Of a DNA stretch of 64,000 bases, positions 8,900-18,662 are shown piece by piece. The stretch comes from Bacillota bacterium (GTDB lineage: Bacteria > Bacillota > Bacilli > Paenibacillales > Paenibacillaceae): assembly GCA_023391635.1 (NCBI GenBank), contig JAEWAQ010000049.1:99403-163402 (forward strand), read 5' to 3'. Every line of letters starts with the position of its first letter. Within the stretch, counting starts at the first letter, position 1. The notes beneath the pieces are model-generated. The model did not search any database, was not told where the DNA came from, and saw only the letters and a list, made by a program, of their open reading frames with translations. Made by a program: the position numbers and the translations under genes.

Positions 8900-8912
8900 A
8901 AAATCAATAAAA
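8877..8912. promoter_or_regulatory. perfect 14-bp inverted repeat operator
   Basis: TTTTATTGATTTTA (8877-8890) is repeated in exact inverse as TAAAATCAATAAAA (8899-8912) with an 8-base spacer. It overlaps the predicted promoter of the hydrolase gene. The second gene of the operon encodes a GbsR/MarR-type dimeric regulator, so negative autoregulation through this site is the simplest reading. Confidence 0.6.
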
Positions 8913-8939
8913 CATCAGAATCCTGTAAAGAGGGATCTC

Positions 8940-9752
8940 ATGGACATAGGAATTAATAAAGTACTGAACAAAGATGGCTGCGATATCCACTACTGGATCT
9001 CTAAGTGTGGGAATTGCCCCTGGCTCATATTTTTGCACGGTGCCGGTGCCGACCACGAGATGTTTTTCGAACAATTAGCGGCAGTGAGTCACAATTATAA
9101 TATCTTGCTCTGGGACGCAAGAGGCCACGGCCTGTCTCGGCCCATGGGGGAGCACATCAGTATGACATTGATCGTCGACGATTTAGCAGCGATCATGAAT
9201 ATAGAAGGCATCGAGAAAGCTACGTTGATCGGACAATCGATGGGCGGGAATGCGGCACAAGAGTTTGCTTTTTATTTTCCGGACAGAGTAGAGAAGCTAG
9301 TCCTGATCGACTGCACGTGCAACACGATGAAATTGTCTACGTTGGAAACTTTCTATTTGAAAATAACTCCTATGTTACTCCGCTTGTATCCGTGGAAATA
9401 CTTGGTTCGCGAAAGTGTTAAAGCAAGTGCTATAAAGCCGGACGTGCAAGCGTATCTAAGAAGAACATTTAATCGAATTGGCAAAATAGATTTTGTTAAC
9501 ATATTTCTAGCAACCGCTTCATGCCTGCACTACGAGGATGGTTATCGAATCAATAAACCGATCCTGCTCGTCTATGGCGAGAAGGATGGGACGGGCAACA
9601 TTAGAAAAATCGCTTCAACTTGGGCATCTAACGAACCTCATTGCACGCTTGTTGAAATTCCGCAGGCGGGCCATTGTTCCAATCAAGATAATCCAACCGC
9701 ATTTAACCAGGCACTTATTTCATTCTTGAGCGATCGGTCGATCAATGTTTGA
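8940..9752 (+). CDS. alpha/beta hydrolase
   Basis: 270-residue alpha/beta-hydrolase fold protein. The oxyanion-hole motif LHGAGAD is near residue 33, the nucleophile elbow GQSMGG puts Ser at residue 100, and the terminal histidine is in QAGHCSN. A helical lid region lies around 120-190. No signal peptide; cytoplasmic. The substrate (ester, lactone or similar) cannot be told from sequence. AAAGAGGGA precedes the ATG. The GbsR/MarR-type gene begins 17 bases after the stop, so the two form an operon under the inverted repeat at 8877-8912. This pairing suggests the hydrolase handles the molecule the regulator senses. Confidence 0.88.
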   Translation: MDIGINKVLNKDGCDIHYWISKCGNCPWLIFLHGAGADHEMFFEQLAAVSHNYNILLWDARGHGLSRPMGEHISMTLIVDDLAAIMNIEGIEKATLIGQSMGGNAAQEFAFYFPDRVEKLVLIDCTCNTMKLSTLETFYLKITPMLLRLYPWKYLVRESVKASAIKPDVQAYLRRTFNRIGKIDFVNIFLATASCLHYEDGYRINKPILLVYGEKDGTGNIRKIASTWASNEPHCTLVEIPQAGHCSNQDNPTAFNQALISFLSDRSINV

Positions 9753-9769
9753 GAGGAGTAATTCTGTTT

Positions 9770-10249
9770 ATGCACACACAAGAATTCGAATTGAATGAAG
9801 CCAAGCTGTCATTTATAGAGAAATTGGGCGTATATTACGAGGATTATGGCATTCCGCGAATCGGCGGTCGGATATTAGGACTGATGCTTGTATCGGGCCA
9901 GCCGCTGACGGCGGAGCAGATTGCCACCCATCTGAAGGTTAGCAGAGGCAGTGTCTCGACCAATGTCAGACTGCTGGCGTCGGGGGGGTTATTAGAGCGA
10001 ATATCGGTGCTCGGTGAACGAATCGATTACTATGCCGTTAGCGAGTCGATCTGGGAGCGTGCCATTCAGATGAGGATCGACGGGTTTCGAAGCCTGAGGA
10101 GAATCGCTGAGCTCGGCGAGAAAGCGGCCGGGAACAATGCGTCTCCTGCTGCTAATCGAAACTTATTCGATATGCTTCAATGGGTCGATATGATGACCTC
10201 CAGCCATGAACAAGCATTGCTCCATTGGAAACAATTTAAAAGAAACTAA
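9770..10249 (+). CDS. GbsR/MarR-family transcriptional regulator
   Basis: 159 residues. The helical N-terminus (ELNEAKLSFIEKLGVYYEDYGIPRIGGRILG) and winged HTH (TAEQIATHLKVSRGSVSTNVRLL) are typical of GbsR-like repressors. I choose ATG 9770 with GAGAGGAG upstream; a TTG at 9749 overlapping the hydrolase stop would add 7 residues. It is predicted to bind the perfect inverted repeat at 8877-8912 and control its own operon. GbsR itself responds to choline; the effector here is unknown. Confidence 0.87.
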   Translation: MHTQEFELNEAKLSFIEKLGVYYEDYGIPRIGGRILGLMLVSGQPLTAEQIATHLKVSRGSVSTNVRLLASGGLLERISVLGERIDYYAVSESIWERAIQMRIDGFRSLRRIAELGEKAAGNNASPAANRNLFDMLQWVDMMTSSHEQALLHWKQFKRN

Positions 10250-10374
10250 TACCGCTGCCTGCGAACATGACGGCGATGAGATCGGCGGCGCGTTTGAAAA
10301 CTTCAGGTACTGAGAACACATTATTTCAAACAGCGGCAGGCCCGAACGAGTATCTGCTCACTCTAGCTTCGCGG

Positions 10375-10938
10375 TCAGACGATCACGCGGTAGTGAAGTT
10401 GAACAACTCCGCTCCGGAAGCGGCGCTCACCGAGCAGCTCGAGCCGCATGCGGAGGTTGTCCGGCAATGCTCGCTTACCTCCACCCAAGACGATCGGATT
10501 AACAAGCAGATGACACTCGTCGATCAGTCCCGCGCTCATCGCCTGCCCAGCAAACTCAGGGCCGCCAATCGTAATGTCGGCTTCTGAAGACTCTTTCAGC
10601 CTCCGAATCGCATCAGGATCGAATTCGCGCTCGATCCTAGTCCTGGTGCTTGAAACCGCCTGAAGCGTCCGGGAATACACGATTTTCTCAGCAGCTCGCC
10701 AGATCTGCGCGAATTCCCGCATTACCTCCGGTTGATCGCCTATTTTACCGCTCGCCGTCTCCCAATACACCATCGACTCGTACATTCGACGCCCGTATAG
10801 GTAAGTGCCAATCGGCCGCTGAAAGTCAGTCCAGAACGCAAACACCTCGTCATCGGAGATCGTCCACTCGATATTGCCGCGCTCGTCCTCCATGTAACCG
10901 TCCAAAGATACGTTAACAGGGTAGATCAGTTTAGCCAT
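10375..10938 (-). CDS. dihydrofolate reductase family protein (RibD C-terminal domain)
   Basis: 187 residues resembling RibD_C/YyaP proteins: IYPVNVSLDGYMEDERGNIEW at the N-terminus, GRRMYESMVYWE, and a glycine-rich nucleotide motif ADITIGGPEFAGQA followed by LVNPIVLGGGKRALP. This family is NADPH-binding, but most members have no proven reaction. The ATG at 10938 is preceded by GGAGGG; a TTG five codons upstream would overlap the ribosome site itself. It is single and convergent with the hydrolase operon, with no evident operon partner. Confidence 0.87.
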   Translation of the reverse strand: MAKLIYPVNVSLDGYMEDERGNIEWTISDDEVFAFWTDFQRPIGTYLYGRRMYESMVYWETASGKIGDQPEVMREFAQIWRAAEKIVYSRTLQAVSSTRTRIEREFDPDAIRRLKESSEADITIGGPEFAGQAMSAGLIDECHLLVNPIVLGGGKRALPDNLRMRLELLGERRFRSGVVQLHYRVIV

Positions 10939-11043
10939 TTCAATAGCGCCCTCCAATTTTCAGTTTCCAACTTAACCCAAGGTGGAAACCTCCTTATGTC
11001 TACATTTTATCATCCAAAAGCAGGCCCGGTTTCTCATCGATTG

Positions 11044-11230
11044 CTAATGTTCAAAGCCCGAGCCCCACCGATTACAACGGTCGCGCTCTTCTGCAAACCA
11101 TACTGCACCGTCCAAACCGTATACGATACCGTGGCGCTCCGCATTTGGAGTCGGAATCGGGTATTCCGCAATAATCCCGTTCGTTGTAATGCGGCCGACT
11201 TGGTTTCTCCCCCACTCAGTCCTTCAAACT
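11044..11230 (-). pseudogene. C-terminal relic of virginiamycin B lyase (vgb)
   Basis: On the minus strand from 11214 the codons read WGRNQVGRITTNGI then IAEYPIPTPNAERHGIVYGL and DGAVWFAEE, the WGxNxIGRI...EYPIPTP...HGI...DG.WF.E blade repeat of streptogramin B lyases. Only one blade survives. An in-frame TGA stands just before it (TGA AGG ACT GAG TGG) and a TAG ends it, after a likely frameshift, since the neighbouring frame then shows LNI. Intact Vgb is about 290-300 residues, so this is a dead antibiotic-resistance gene. The remaining bases of 10939-11281 show no other gene. Confidence 0.65.
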
Positions 11231-11281
11231 AACGGAAGGCTCAATAAGATAAAAATCTTCATCCCCTTCCGCTGTCATCCA

Positions 11282-13921
11282 TCAATATTGAAGATGTTTT
11301 GCTTTCTGAATGGCTTGAACGCGTCCCTTCACACCCAGCTTGCTGTAAATTCGGTTCAGGTGCAGCTTGACTGTTCCTAACGTTAATACAAGCTGTTCTG
11401 CGATTTCTTTGTTGGACAAGCCCGCACAGACGGATTTGAGCACTTCAATTTCTCTTGCCGTAAGCTCATACTCGGAATTCCACTCGTCCGCATTTGCACT
11501 GGCAGCCTTTCTCTTTTCCCAATTCGGCTGAGCAAGGGACATGAGTTTCTTAACATAATTCAGCGAAACCCCCGTCTGTATTTCCGGAATATAGTTATTT
11601 TTCCGCATCGCAACGTATTTGGCGAGCAGATCGCCGGATATCTCTCCTAAATCTGTGATCGTACGTAAATAACCCTCCTCTTCGCCAAGAACAAGCGCAT
11701 AATGCAGATGGAGCATGGATTCATACGTAGCGGTCAAGCCATCGAAAATAACTGCCTGAAGCAAATGACAATTTAACATAGACATGATCAAGTTTTTCTC
11801 TCTTGCCGCCCCCTGCATTCTTTCGGCCCAGCTAAGAGCTGCTTGGTATTCTTTCTTGGCGATCATGATGCGAATCAAGGTCGAAATTTCAAATTCCTGA
11901 TGAACGGCAGCATTCGCTTCTTTGCTGATGTTGCTTCTGCACAGCCATAATTCCGCATCCTCAATCGTCCCATTCTCAAGGCAACACCGCACGTAATAAG
12001 CTTGCAGCAAATCCTGCCAATACGATTGCTGCTCCCTCTCTTGTCGGAGTTTATTCATTGCCGACGCGATCACTTCGTTCTCTCGATGCGGATGTCCCTG
12101 TGCGCGATATATGCGGGCTTTAACGATAACCGCAGGCACATAAGCTCCAATGCTTCCATGCATTTCAGCGGACGCTATCGCATCGTCGGCATATTTCAGC
12201 GCCAAATCCAGTTCATTATTCTCATAATGGATCTCGCTCATCGCCGTATACGGATAAGCCACGTAGTGCCATTGTTCCAGATGATGCTTGTGAATAAAGT
12301 TGTCATATAGACGATGGAAGGAAGTTGCTTGCTTCAACTTGCCGTCAAAACCGTAAAACCCGCTGATTAACGGCACGCTTCCGTCATTCATGTGAATGAC
12401 GTCTTTCAGGAGAAGCTGCACAACCTCATTTCCAGGCACCGCATCCCGCACAAACACATCATGAATCCGATCGTATATCGTATGATAATCCCTTTGCAAC
12501 CAGGCTTTAAAGGAAAGGCAAATATACGCTTCTTCTCTGATCCTTATGGCAACCAACGAATCCGGATCCGTCTGCATCGCTTCAGCAGCACGCAACAGCT
12601 TCTCAACATATTCGATAGCCTCGTCGTAACGGCCCAGCAACAGCTCCGTATAAGCTTGAATGATCAATAAATCGGGATTCCTGTCCAATGACGCCGGAAT
12701 CTTGGCAAACCATCGGCTTAGCGTCGCCATCTCCCGCTTTCCGAACATGAACACAGCATGACCCTGAATCAACTTGGCCGCTTTATCATAATTTTCGGCG
12801 AGCAGATTATGCTCGATCGCCTCTTCGATGTAGCCATGCTCTTCGAACCATTCGCCTGCCCTATAATGCAGGATCCGGATTTCATCTTCCGATTTCTGAT
12901 TATCGTAACTGCGCAAGAAATCCAGGAACAGATGATGATAACGAAACCAGTGGTTATCATTGTCAAGCGGAATGATGAAAATATTCGCTTGTTCAATATC
13001 GGATAGCAATTGCCCCTTTCTGGATGTCCCCGTTACCGCAGCGCATAGTTCGTCGTTCATTCGCTCAAGAATCGAGGTTTGGAACAAGAATCTGCGAATT
13101 TCGTCTGGCAGGTGCAGAATGACGTCCTCCATCAAATAATCGACGATATATCGATGGTTTCCTGTAAACTGAGATAACGTATGATCCAAATCGCCCGAGT
13201 ATGCAATGGAGGCCAACTGAATACCGGCGATCCATCCTTCCGTTCGATTGGCAAGCAGTTCAGTTTGCCGCTGGCTCAACGATATATTCATCTGTTGCAG
13301 CCAGAACGCCGAGATTTCTTCTTCGGTGAACTTCAAGTCCTGGACGCCAATTTCATTTAACAGCCCCTTGGCCCGGTAGGCGCCCAGAGTCAGCGGCGGA
13401 TTGGTTCTGCTAATGATGCACAAGCGAACCCGATTCGGCATTCGCTCAAGGAAAAAAAATAGAGACCGATGAACCTCCTCCGATTCGATGAGATGATAAT
13501 CGTCCAATACGATGACCACGTGCTCCTCAGTCATGCACAGATCGTTAATAAACAGGATAATAATATGCTCAATCGATACCGATATGGTCGATTGTAGAAG
13601 AGATAACGCCTTATGGCCAATCCCGGGAAACGCCTGCTCCAGCGAGGCGATCACATAACTCCAGAAGCGATGAAGATCATTCTCCCCCTTGTCCAGCGAG
13701 AGCCATCCCGCTAGAAGGGGAACGGGAGAGCTTCTCAGCCATTCGCTGACCAATTGCGACTTGCCGAATCCCGCTGGCGCATTCACAATCGACAGCTTGC
13801 CGGGAACTGACATTTTCTCCATCAAGCGCGCTCTCGGCACGAAATGCAACGGGCATTGTGGGATGCTTAATTTGGTCGCCAATAGAAGTTGAGGAGTATG
13901 CACTTGGCTAATCATATGCAC
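11282..13921 (-). CDS. MalT-like LuxR-family ATP-dependent regulator
   Basis: 879-residue LAL/MalT-type regulator. A P-loop NTPase has Walker A NAPAGFGKSQL near residue 50 and Walker B HVVIVLDDYHLI near 138. A long TPR-like helical region (about 350-780) precedes a C-terminal LuxR HTH (about 815-879, LTAREIEVLKSVCAGLSNKE...GTVKLHLNRIYSKL). Such proteins become activators when an inducer and ATP promote oligomerisation. The last 60 residues closely resemble the small LuxR protein at 19669-20187, hinting at a shared binding site or common origin. No adjacent metabolic target is obvious. Confidence 0.9.
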   Translation of the reverse strand: MHMISQVHTPQLLLATKLSIPQCPLHFVPRARLMEKMSVPGKLSIVNAPAGFGKSQLVSEWLRSSPVPLLAGWLSLDKGENDLHRFWSYVIASLEQAFPGIGHKALSLLQSTISVSIEHIIILFINDLCMTEEHVVIVLDDYHLIESEEVHRSLFFFLERMPNRVRLCIISRTNPPLTLGAYRAKGLLNEIGVQDLKFTEEEISAFWLQQMNISLSQRQTELLANRTEGWIAGIQLASIAYSGDLDHTLSQFTGNHRYIVDYLMEDVILHLPDEIRRFLFQTSILERMNDELCAAVTGTSRKGQLLSDIEQANIFIIPLDNDNHWFRYHHLFLDFLRSYDNQKSEDEIRILHYRAGEWFEEHGYIEEAIEHNLLAENYDKAAKLIQGHAVFMFGKREMATLSRWFAKIPASLDRNPDLLIIQAYTELLLGRYDEAIEYVEKLLRAAEAMQTDPDSLVAIRIREEAYICLSFKAWLQRDYHTIYDRIHDVFVRDAVPGNEVVQLLLKDVIHMNDGSVPLISGFYGFDGKLKQATSFHRLYDNFIHKHHLEQWHYVAYPYTAMSEIHYENNELDLALKYADDAIASAEMHGSIGAYVPAVIVKARIYRAQGHPHRENEVIASAMNKLRQEREQQSYWQDLLQAYYVRCCLENGTIEDAELWLCRSNISKEANAAVHQEFEISTLIRIMIAKKEYQAALSWAERMQGAAREKNLIMSMLNCHLLQAVIFDGLTATYESMLHLHYALVLGEEEGYLRTITDLGEISGDLLAKYVAMRKNNYIPEIQTGVSLNYVKKLMSLAQPNWEKRKAASANADEWNSEYELTAREIEVLKSVCAGLSNKEIAEQLVLTLGTVKLHLNRIYSKLGVKGRVQAIQKAKHLQY

Positions 13922-14029
13922 CTGTCCTTTGAATGTTTATCGTAGTTCCAATTATACGATCGAGATGTCAAGAAATTGCGAATATCTGGCGATCTTCCTA
14001 AGGAGGATTGCACGCGATCGGCAATTTAA

Positions 14030-14080
14030 CGAACGAAAATAAACTCCATACCCATGAAACATCGGGTTTGGAGTTTATTT
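14030..14080 (-). terminator. terminator of ABC permease operon
   Basis: AAATAAACTCCA (14037-14048) pairs with TGGAGTTTATTT (14069-14080), with a small inner ACCC/GGGT stem. On the minus strand the hairpin is followed by TTCG and T-rich sequence. It ends the four-gene operon whose last stop is at 14238. The rest of 13922-14237 contains only the leader of the LuxR gene. Confidence 0.6.
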
Positions 14081-14237
14081 AAGTTTACTGGGTAGATCAG
14101 GTTGATCTTGTCAATGCGGCACCGAGAGCCGCCAAATTCAGACCGATTAAGTCCGACAAACCTACAGTTATGGCTAAGTTCCCGCCAAAAAGATAATAAA
14201 CGCAACATAATCAGTCGGGTGAGAAGGTGGATATCCC

Positions 14238-16970
14238 CTATAAATGTACATATTTGGTTGCTTCAGTCGGCGGAATGCGATGCACGCTCCAAGCTGAAAA
14301 CGCTGTTACTCCAGCTACAACCAGTATAACGATTCCGAAGATGTCAAGCAGCTTGTAGGCTAACAACTGATAACCCGCTTGATCGATTGCGTTGATCCCG
14401 ATGATATAACCAAATGCTAAACCTACGAATATCCCTATTGTGATTCCGATAATCGCCAATATCATCCCCTCCGCCCAAATACAGAAGGTCAGCCATTTCG
14501 ACGGAATGCCGATCGCTCGCAGCATGCCCAACTGGCGCCTGCGCTGTTTAGATATTCGAGTCAGCACGACAGCGAGTCCGATGATCCCGATTCCAATTGC
14601 AAGCTTATTCAGGTTTCCGAAGTAATTCATAAGCATTGTAGAGGTTTGGTAATACTTATTCTGATAATCGCTTATATGATGAACAGGAGCGATGTTATAC
14701 TTCGCAAGCGCCTGCTGCACCTGCGGAAGCTGCTCTCTTGCCAGATCTTCTGTTGGAAACCGCATAAGCAGCACGGAATACAATCCCTTATGCTCTCTTC
14801 CCAGTTCGATCGTTTCAAGATGGTTCATCCAAATCCCGAAGGTGAACGCATACCATCTGTCTATTTCTTGTGCGATGCCAATGATTCGCTTTGAGACGGT
14901 TTTGCTTCCAATTGTCAATGCTACGGTGTCCCCGATCCCATATCTATCTCCAATTAAAGCGAGTGTGCTCGAGGATACAATGATTACATTCGGATCTTTA
15001 GCAACTTCCGCCCATGCTTCTCGCTCACTCTTATATGAGGGATCATATTGAAGCAAGGCAACGTTGGTCGTCTCCGCATAGGAATGATCAATTCCATTGA
15101 TCGAATAGTTGATATCTCCATATTTCGACGTCCTGATCTTCCAAGGCAGCTGCACAATAGTGGTCCATTGCGGCTGATTCGAGCCTTTAAACCCGCCCTC
15201 CTCCAGATATATGCCCAGTTTATCAGTGTCCGTAACATCGCCATTGTAGGAATAATAATCATAGGCATAGAGGTCATATCCTCCAATTAATTGACGGTGA
15301 TCGGATTGCTTCATCGTCATCTGCATGACGAAAGACAGAATCACAAACACAACGATAAAGGAGGAAACGGTTGAGAACATCAGAATCATCATGCCCGACC
15401 TGGACCAGTACTGCTTAATATTTCTAATAACGAGTCGCAGCATGCCATATAATGCAGGCGTTCTTCGAAATAGAAATGACAGTCCGTTATAACTGAGCTC
15501 CAGCCAGCGAACAGAAGCAAAAGATAGAAGCGGGAACAAAATAAATATCCATGCCGTCAAGATCGGGATGAACTTTTCCGAGAACCACATCCTTCGGATC
15601 TCTGGAACGAAGAGGATTGCCGCCATACCGATCAATACAACAAGGACAATAAAAGCATACCAGTTATACCAAGAAAAACGCGCTCCCGCTTCATGACGCT
15701 TATTGCTCTTAAACGTTACGTTTCGCAGCTCAACTACGGAGCGCTTGGCCGTTCTGTTGGTCATCGCCCATGTGCAAATAAAAATGATGCTCAACCCTAG
15801 TGAACAGCCAGCGAGTATCACTTTTACACTCGGAAAGTACTGATACACGCTTTGAATTTCAGGATTCGGACCAAATTTGCTTGAGAGGGAACTCGTTAAC
15901 ATTGCCCCCATCCCTAATCCGGCAGCGGCTCCAAACACCCCCGATAAGACGCCGAAAAACAACACTTCCAGTCTCAGCATCCTCTTCAGATCAACATGGC
16001 TAAAGCCGATTGAACGTAAAATGCCATTTTCCAGCCTTCGCTCATCTATGATTAACTTAAACAAGTTAACCATAAGTACAAGACCCATAATCAATGCATT
16101 AAGGCTGGTTATTCCTAATAAATAAGAAATAAAAGATATCGCCCCGTATAATTCCTCGCTTGCATTTCCCTTGACAGGGATAAAGCTCCATGGATTTGGA
16201 GGGGGGGCTCCTGCAACCAGCACGCTATTATAAAGCCCGTCTGTCAATCCGAACAATTGTCTGGAAGCTTCCAAAGATAAAATTACCGATGCCTTCGCCA
16301 GCTGCAAGCCCGGATAACCGGCCAATCCCGCATCGTCAACAACGCGATTAATCATATAGGTATGCGCAAGCTGATCATGATCAAGGATTGTTATTGAATC
16401 GCCTTCATCTACTTTCAGCTTATTCGCAACCAAACGGGAGATAATAACTTGATCTATAGGCAACGAAGATGGCAGATTTGCAGCAAGCTGACCTTGATCA
16501 AAGCTTCTGGTCTCCCGTAAATCGGCTCCGATAACATGTATATTAGGAAACATCAACTTCTGCTTCTTATCCTCTTCACCCTGAGCGAATAATGAGACCG
16601 TATAAGAGATGATGGGCAGAACGCTCGATGACTCCTCGTCTAAAGACGATTTTAACTTTTCGATATCTTCTTCATTAAAATAAGGGAACGGGACTGATTG
16701 TTGATAAACCGAATGAACCTCATAGTGTATCGGGCCGTAGTGATGGTCCAAATAAGCGTCCGCGCTTTTCTCCAGCGAGTATATGACCGTGACCAGCAGC
16801 GTAATCAACGAAGTGCTGACGACTAGTCCAAGCACGGTTAATGCAGTTGACGATTTGCTGGCAGACAAATTGCGCAGCGCCATTTTTCTGATATGAGGGT
16901 ATCGTATACTGACAATAAATCCATACAGGATCAACACGAATAGCAGAATAATCAGCAGCGAAGAAGTCAT
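14238..16970 (-). CDS. FtsX-type ABC transporter permease, large
   Basis: 910-residue membrane protein with an N-terminal helix, MacB-like periplasmic-core region, about three helices near 275-405, further helices near 430-500, a second extracellular domain, and three C-terminal helices (about 765-900). Two FtsX domains are visible; each contains RRLENGILRSIGF or RRRQLGMLRAIGI, the coupling motif. This is the MacB/LolCE-like superfamily with ATPases that drive mechanotransmission or export rather than ordinary uptake. The start overlaps the ATPase stop by 4 bases. With the two-component genes upstream it resembles antimicrobial-peptide sensing and detoxification modules. The substrate is unknown. 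Confidence 0.88.
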   Translation of the reverse strand: MTSSLLIILLFVLILYGFIVSIRYPHIRKMALRNLSASKSSTALTVLGLVVSTSLITLLVTVIYSLEKSADAYLDHHYGPIHYEVHSVYQQSVPFPYFNEEDIEKLKSSLDEESSSVLPIISYTVSLFAQGEEDKKQKLMFPNIHVIGADLRETRSFDQGQLAANLPSSLPIDQVIISRLVANKLKVDEGDSITILDHDQLAHTYMINRVVDDAGLAGYPGLQLAKASVILSLEASRQLFGLTDGLYNSVLVAGAPPPNPWSFIPVKGNASEELYGAISFISYLLGITSLNALIMGLVLMVNLFKLIIDERRLENGILRSIGFSHVDLKRMLRLEVLFFGVLSGVFGAAAGLGMGAMLTSSLSSKFGPNPEIQSVYQYFPSVKVILAGCSLGLSIIFICTWAMTNRTAKRSVVELRNVTFKSNKRHEAGARFSWYNWYAFIVLVVLIGMAAILFVPEIRRMWFSEKFIPILTAWIFILFPLLSFASVRWLELSYNGLSFLFRRTPALYGMLRLVIRNIKQYWSRSGMMILMFSTVSSFIVVFVILSFVMQMTMKQSDHRQLIGGYDLYAYDYYSYNGDVTDTDKLGIYLEEGGFKGSNQPQWTTIVQLPWKIRTSKYGDINYSINGIDHSYAETTNVALLQYDPSYKSEREAWAEVAKDPNVIIVSSSTLALIGDRYGIGDTVALTIGSKTVSKRIIGIAQEIDRWYAFTFGIWMNHLETIELGREHKGLYSVLLMRFPTEDLAREQLPQVQQALAKYNIAPVHHISDYQNKYYQTSTMLMNYFGNLNKLAIGIGIIGLAVVLTRISKQRRRQLGMLRAIGIPSKWLTFCIWAEGMILAIIGITIGIFVGLAFGYIIGINAIDQAGYQLLAYKLLDIFGIVILVVAGVTAFSAWSVHRIPPTEATKYVHL

Positions 16971-17680
16971 GTTCTTCCCCTCCGGCCAGATTGTCTTTCC
17001 GATATCAATTGGCCGCTGTCCATATAGAAGGTACGGTGTGCGTATCTCGCAACATCCGGATTGTGAGTTACGATAATAAACGATATTTGCTCCGTACGAT
17101 TTAAATGTTCAATCAGATCCATAACCATCTCATTGGTCCTGCTGTCTAAGGCGCCTGTCGGTTCATCTGCAAAGATGATCTTCGGTCGATTGACGATTGC
17201 GCGCGCCAAAGCTACCCTTTGCTGCTGTCCGCTGGAAAGCTCGGAAGGACGGTGATGCTCTCTTTCTCTTAAGCCGACTCTCGTTAATGCTTCCAGCGCC
17301 CGCTCTCTGGCAAGCTTCGGCTTTACTCCGCTGCAAAGCAAAGGGAGTTCTACATTCTCTGCGGCGCTGAGCACTGGAACCAGATTGTAGAGTTGAAAAA
17401 TAAAGCCTGTATTCGCCGCTCGAAACGCATCGCGCTGACGTTCTGACATCCGGCTGGACTCCATGCCTGCAAACTGAATAACCCCCTCGGTTACCTGATC
17501 TATGCCTGACAGACAATTTAACAGAGTCGTCTTTCCACAGCCTGAAGGTCCCATAATAACAGCAATTTCGCCTGCATGAAGCTCCATCGACACTCCCTTT
17601 ATCGCTTCAACCACTTGGCTTCCTGTTTCGTAAACCTTTCGAACATCTTTGGCGATAATCAAGGAACTATCGCTGCTCAT
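16967..17680 (-). CDS. ABC transporter ATP-binding protein (MacB/LolD/BceA type)
   Basis: 237 residues. Walker A GPSGCGKTT (about 44-52), Q-loop, signature LSSGQQQRVALARAI, Walker B IIFADEPTGALDS and the switch histidine in IIVTHNPD are all intact. This is the FtsX-partner ATPase family. GGAG lies upstream of the ATG at 17680. It couples to the 910-residue permease through the ATGA overlap. It follows the histidine kinase gene by 37 bases in the same operon. Confidence 0.93.
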   Translation of the reverse strand: MSSDSSLIIAKDVRKVYETGSQVVEAIKGVSMELHAGEIAVIMGPSGCGKTTLLNCLSGIDQVTEGVIQFAGMESSRMSERQRDAFRAANTGFIFQLYNLVPVLSAAENVELPLLCSGVKPKLARERALEALTRVGLREREHHRPSELSSGQQQRVALARAIVNRPKIIFADEPTGALDSRTNEMVMDLIEHLNRTEQISFIIVTHNPDVARYAHRTFYMDSGQLISERQSGRRGRT

Positions 17681-17717
17681 CTCCGCTTAATCTCCTCTCC
17701 ATCCCTGGCGCATCAAC

Positions 17718-18662
17718 TCATGAATCAGGGAACGTCGGTAACTCAACGACAAATTCCGTTCCAACCTCGATCTCGCTAAATACACTTAGACTTCCCCCAT
17801 GCGCTTCAACAAACTGTTTGGCGATGGCAAGTCCTAAGCCAGTCCCCCCAATGGAACGATTGCGAGAATCATCTACGCGATAGAAGCGGTGGAATAAATA
17901 AGGAAGGCTGTTAGGCGAGATGCCAGGGCCGTCATCCTTTACCACTACGCGAATGTACCCTTCCTTCTCCTTGCGGCAATCGATTTCAACCTTCCCCTTC
18001 TCGGACGCGTAACGAATGGCGTTGCCAATTAAATTTATCAATACTTGTTTAATCCGAACAGGGTCACAGTATACCTCGGGGTAGTCTTCCACCGAACAAT
18101 GAAGCGTCATCCCCCTCTCTTCTGCCTCTGTTCTGAATATCTCAACAACCTCATGCAATAGCTCGTGGAATGAAATCCATACTCGGTCGAGTTTCAGCCT
18201 CCCTGCTTCAGCAAGATTAAGCTGCTGCAGTTCCTGGATTAGACGAGTCATTCTCTTCGTTTCATCTAGCAGCGGTATTAAGCTTTCTCTACTGATTTCT
18301 TGGGCTCCTGCAAGCATCGTCTCCATATGACCCCGAAGTATCGTGATCGGCGTACGAAGCTCATGCGCGGCATCGGACACGAGCTGATTGCGGACCTCCA
18401 CATCCCGGGATCGTTCCTCTTGCGCTTCAGCCTTTCCTTTGGCGATAAGGTCTGAAACGCGAGTTGCGATGTACTTGCCCGCCAGAGCGGCAAGCGATAG
18501 AACAATGGCAAGAAGAAGCAGCCCTGCAATGATATAGACATTCGAGTCTTGATTGGAATTGGACGACGACGCCCCTAAACCGTAACCTATGGCGGTTGCT
18601 GCAATGACGATTGCGATCGAAATTCCGCCGACCCCATATAGGATGATGTTTTTCAGTTTCAT
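17718..18662 (-). CDS. sensor histidine kinase with minimal extracellular loop
   Basis: 314 residues. Two membrane helices (about 8-30 and 42-63) are separated by only about 12 residues outside the cell, so it has no extracellular sensor domain. A coiled stretch leads to HisKA with phospho-acceptor His100 in AAHELRTP, then the N box NLIGNAIRYA, G1 DDGPGI and G2 GTGLGLAIAK. Kinases of this intramembrane kind usually take their signal from a partner transporter. That fits the ABC genes directly downstream. It overlaps the response-regulator stop by 4 bases (ATGA). Confidence 0.92.
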   Translation of the reverse strand: MKLKNIILYGVGGISIAIVIAATAIGYGLGASSSNSNQDSNVYIIAGLLLLAIVLSLAALAGKYIATRVSDLIAKGKAEAQEERSRDVEVRNQLVSDAAHELRTPITILRGHMETMLAGAQEISRESLIPLLDETKRMTRLIQELQQLNLAEAGRLKLDRVWISFHELLHEVVEIFRTEAEERGMTLHCSVEDYPEVYCDPVRIKQVLINLIGNAIRYASEKGKVEIDCRKEKEGYIRVVVKDDGPGISPNSLPYLFHRFYRVDDSRNRSIGGTGLGLAIAKQFVEAHGGSLSVFSEIEVGTEFVVELPTFPDS

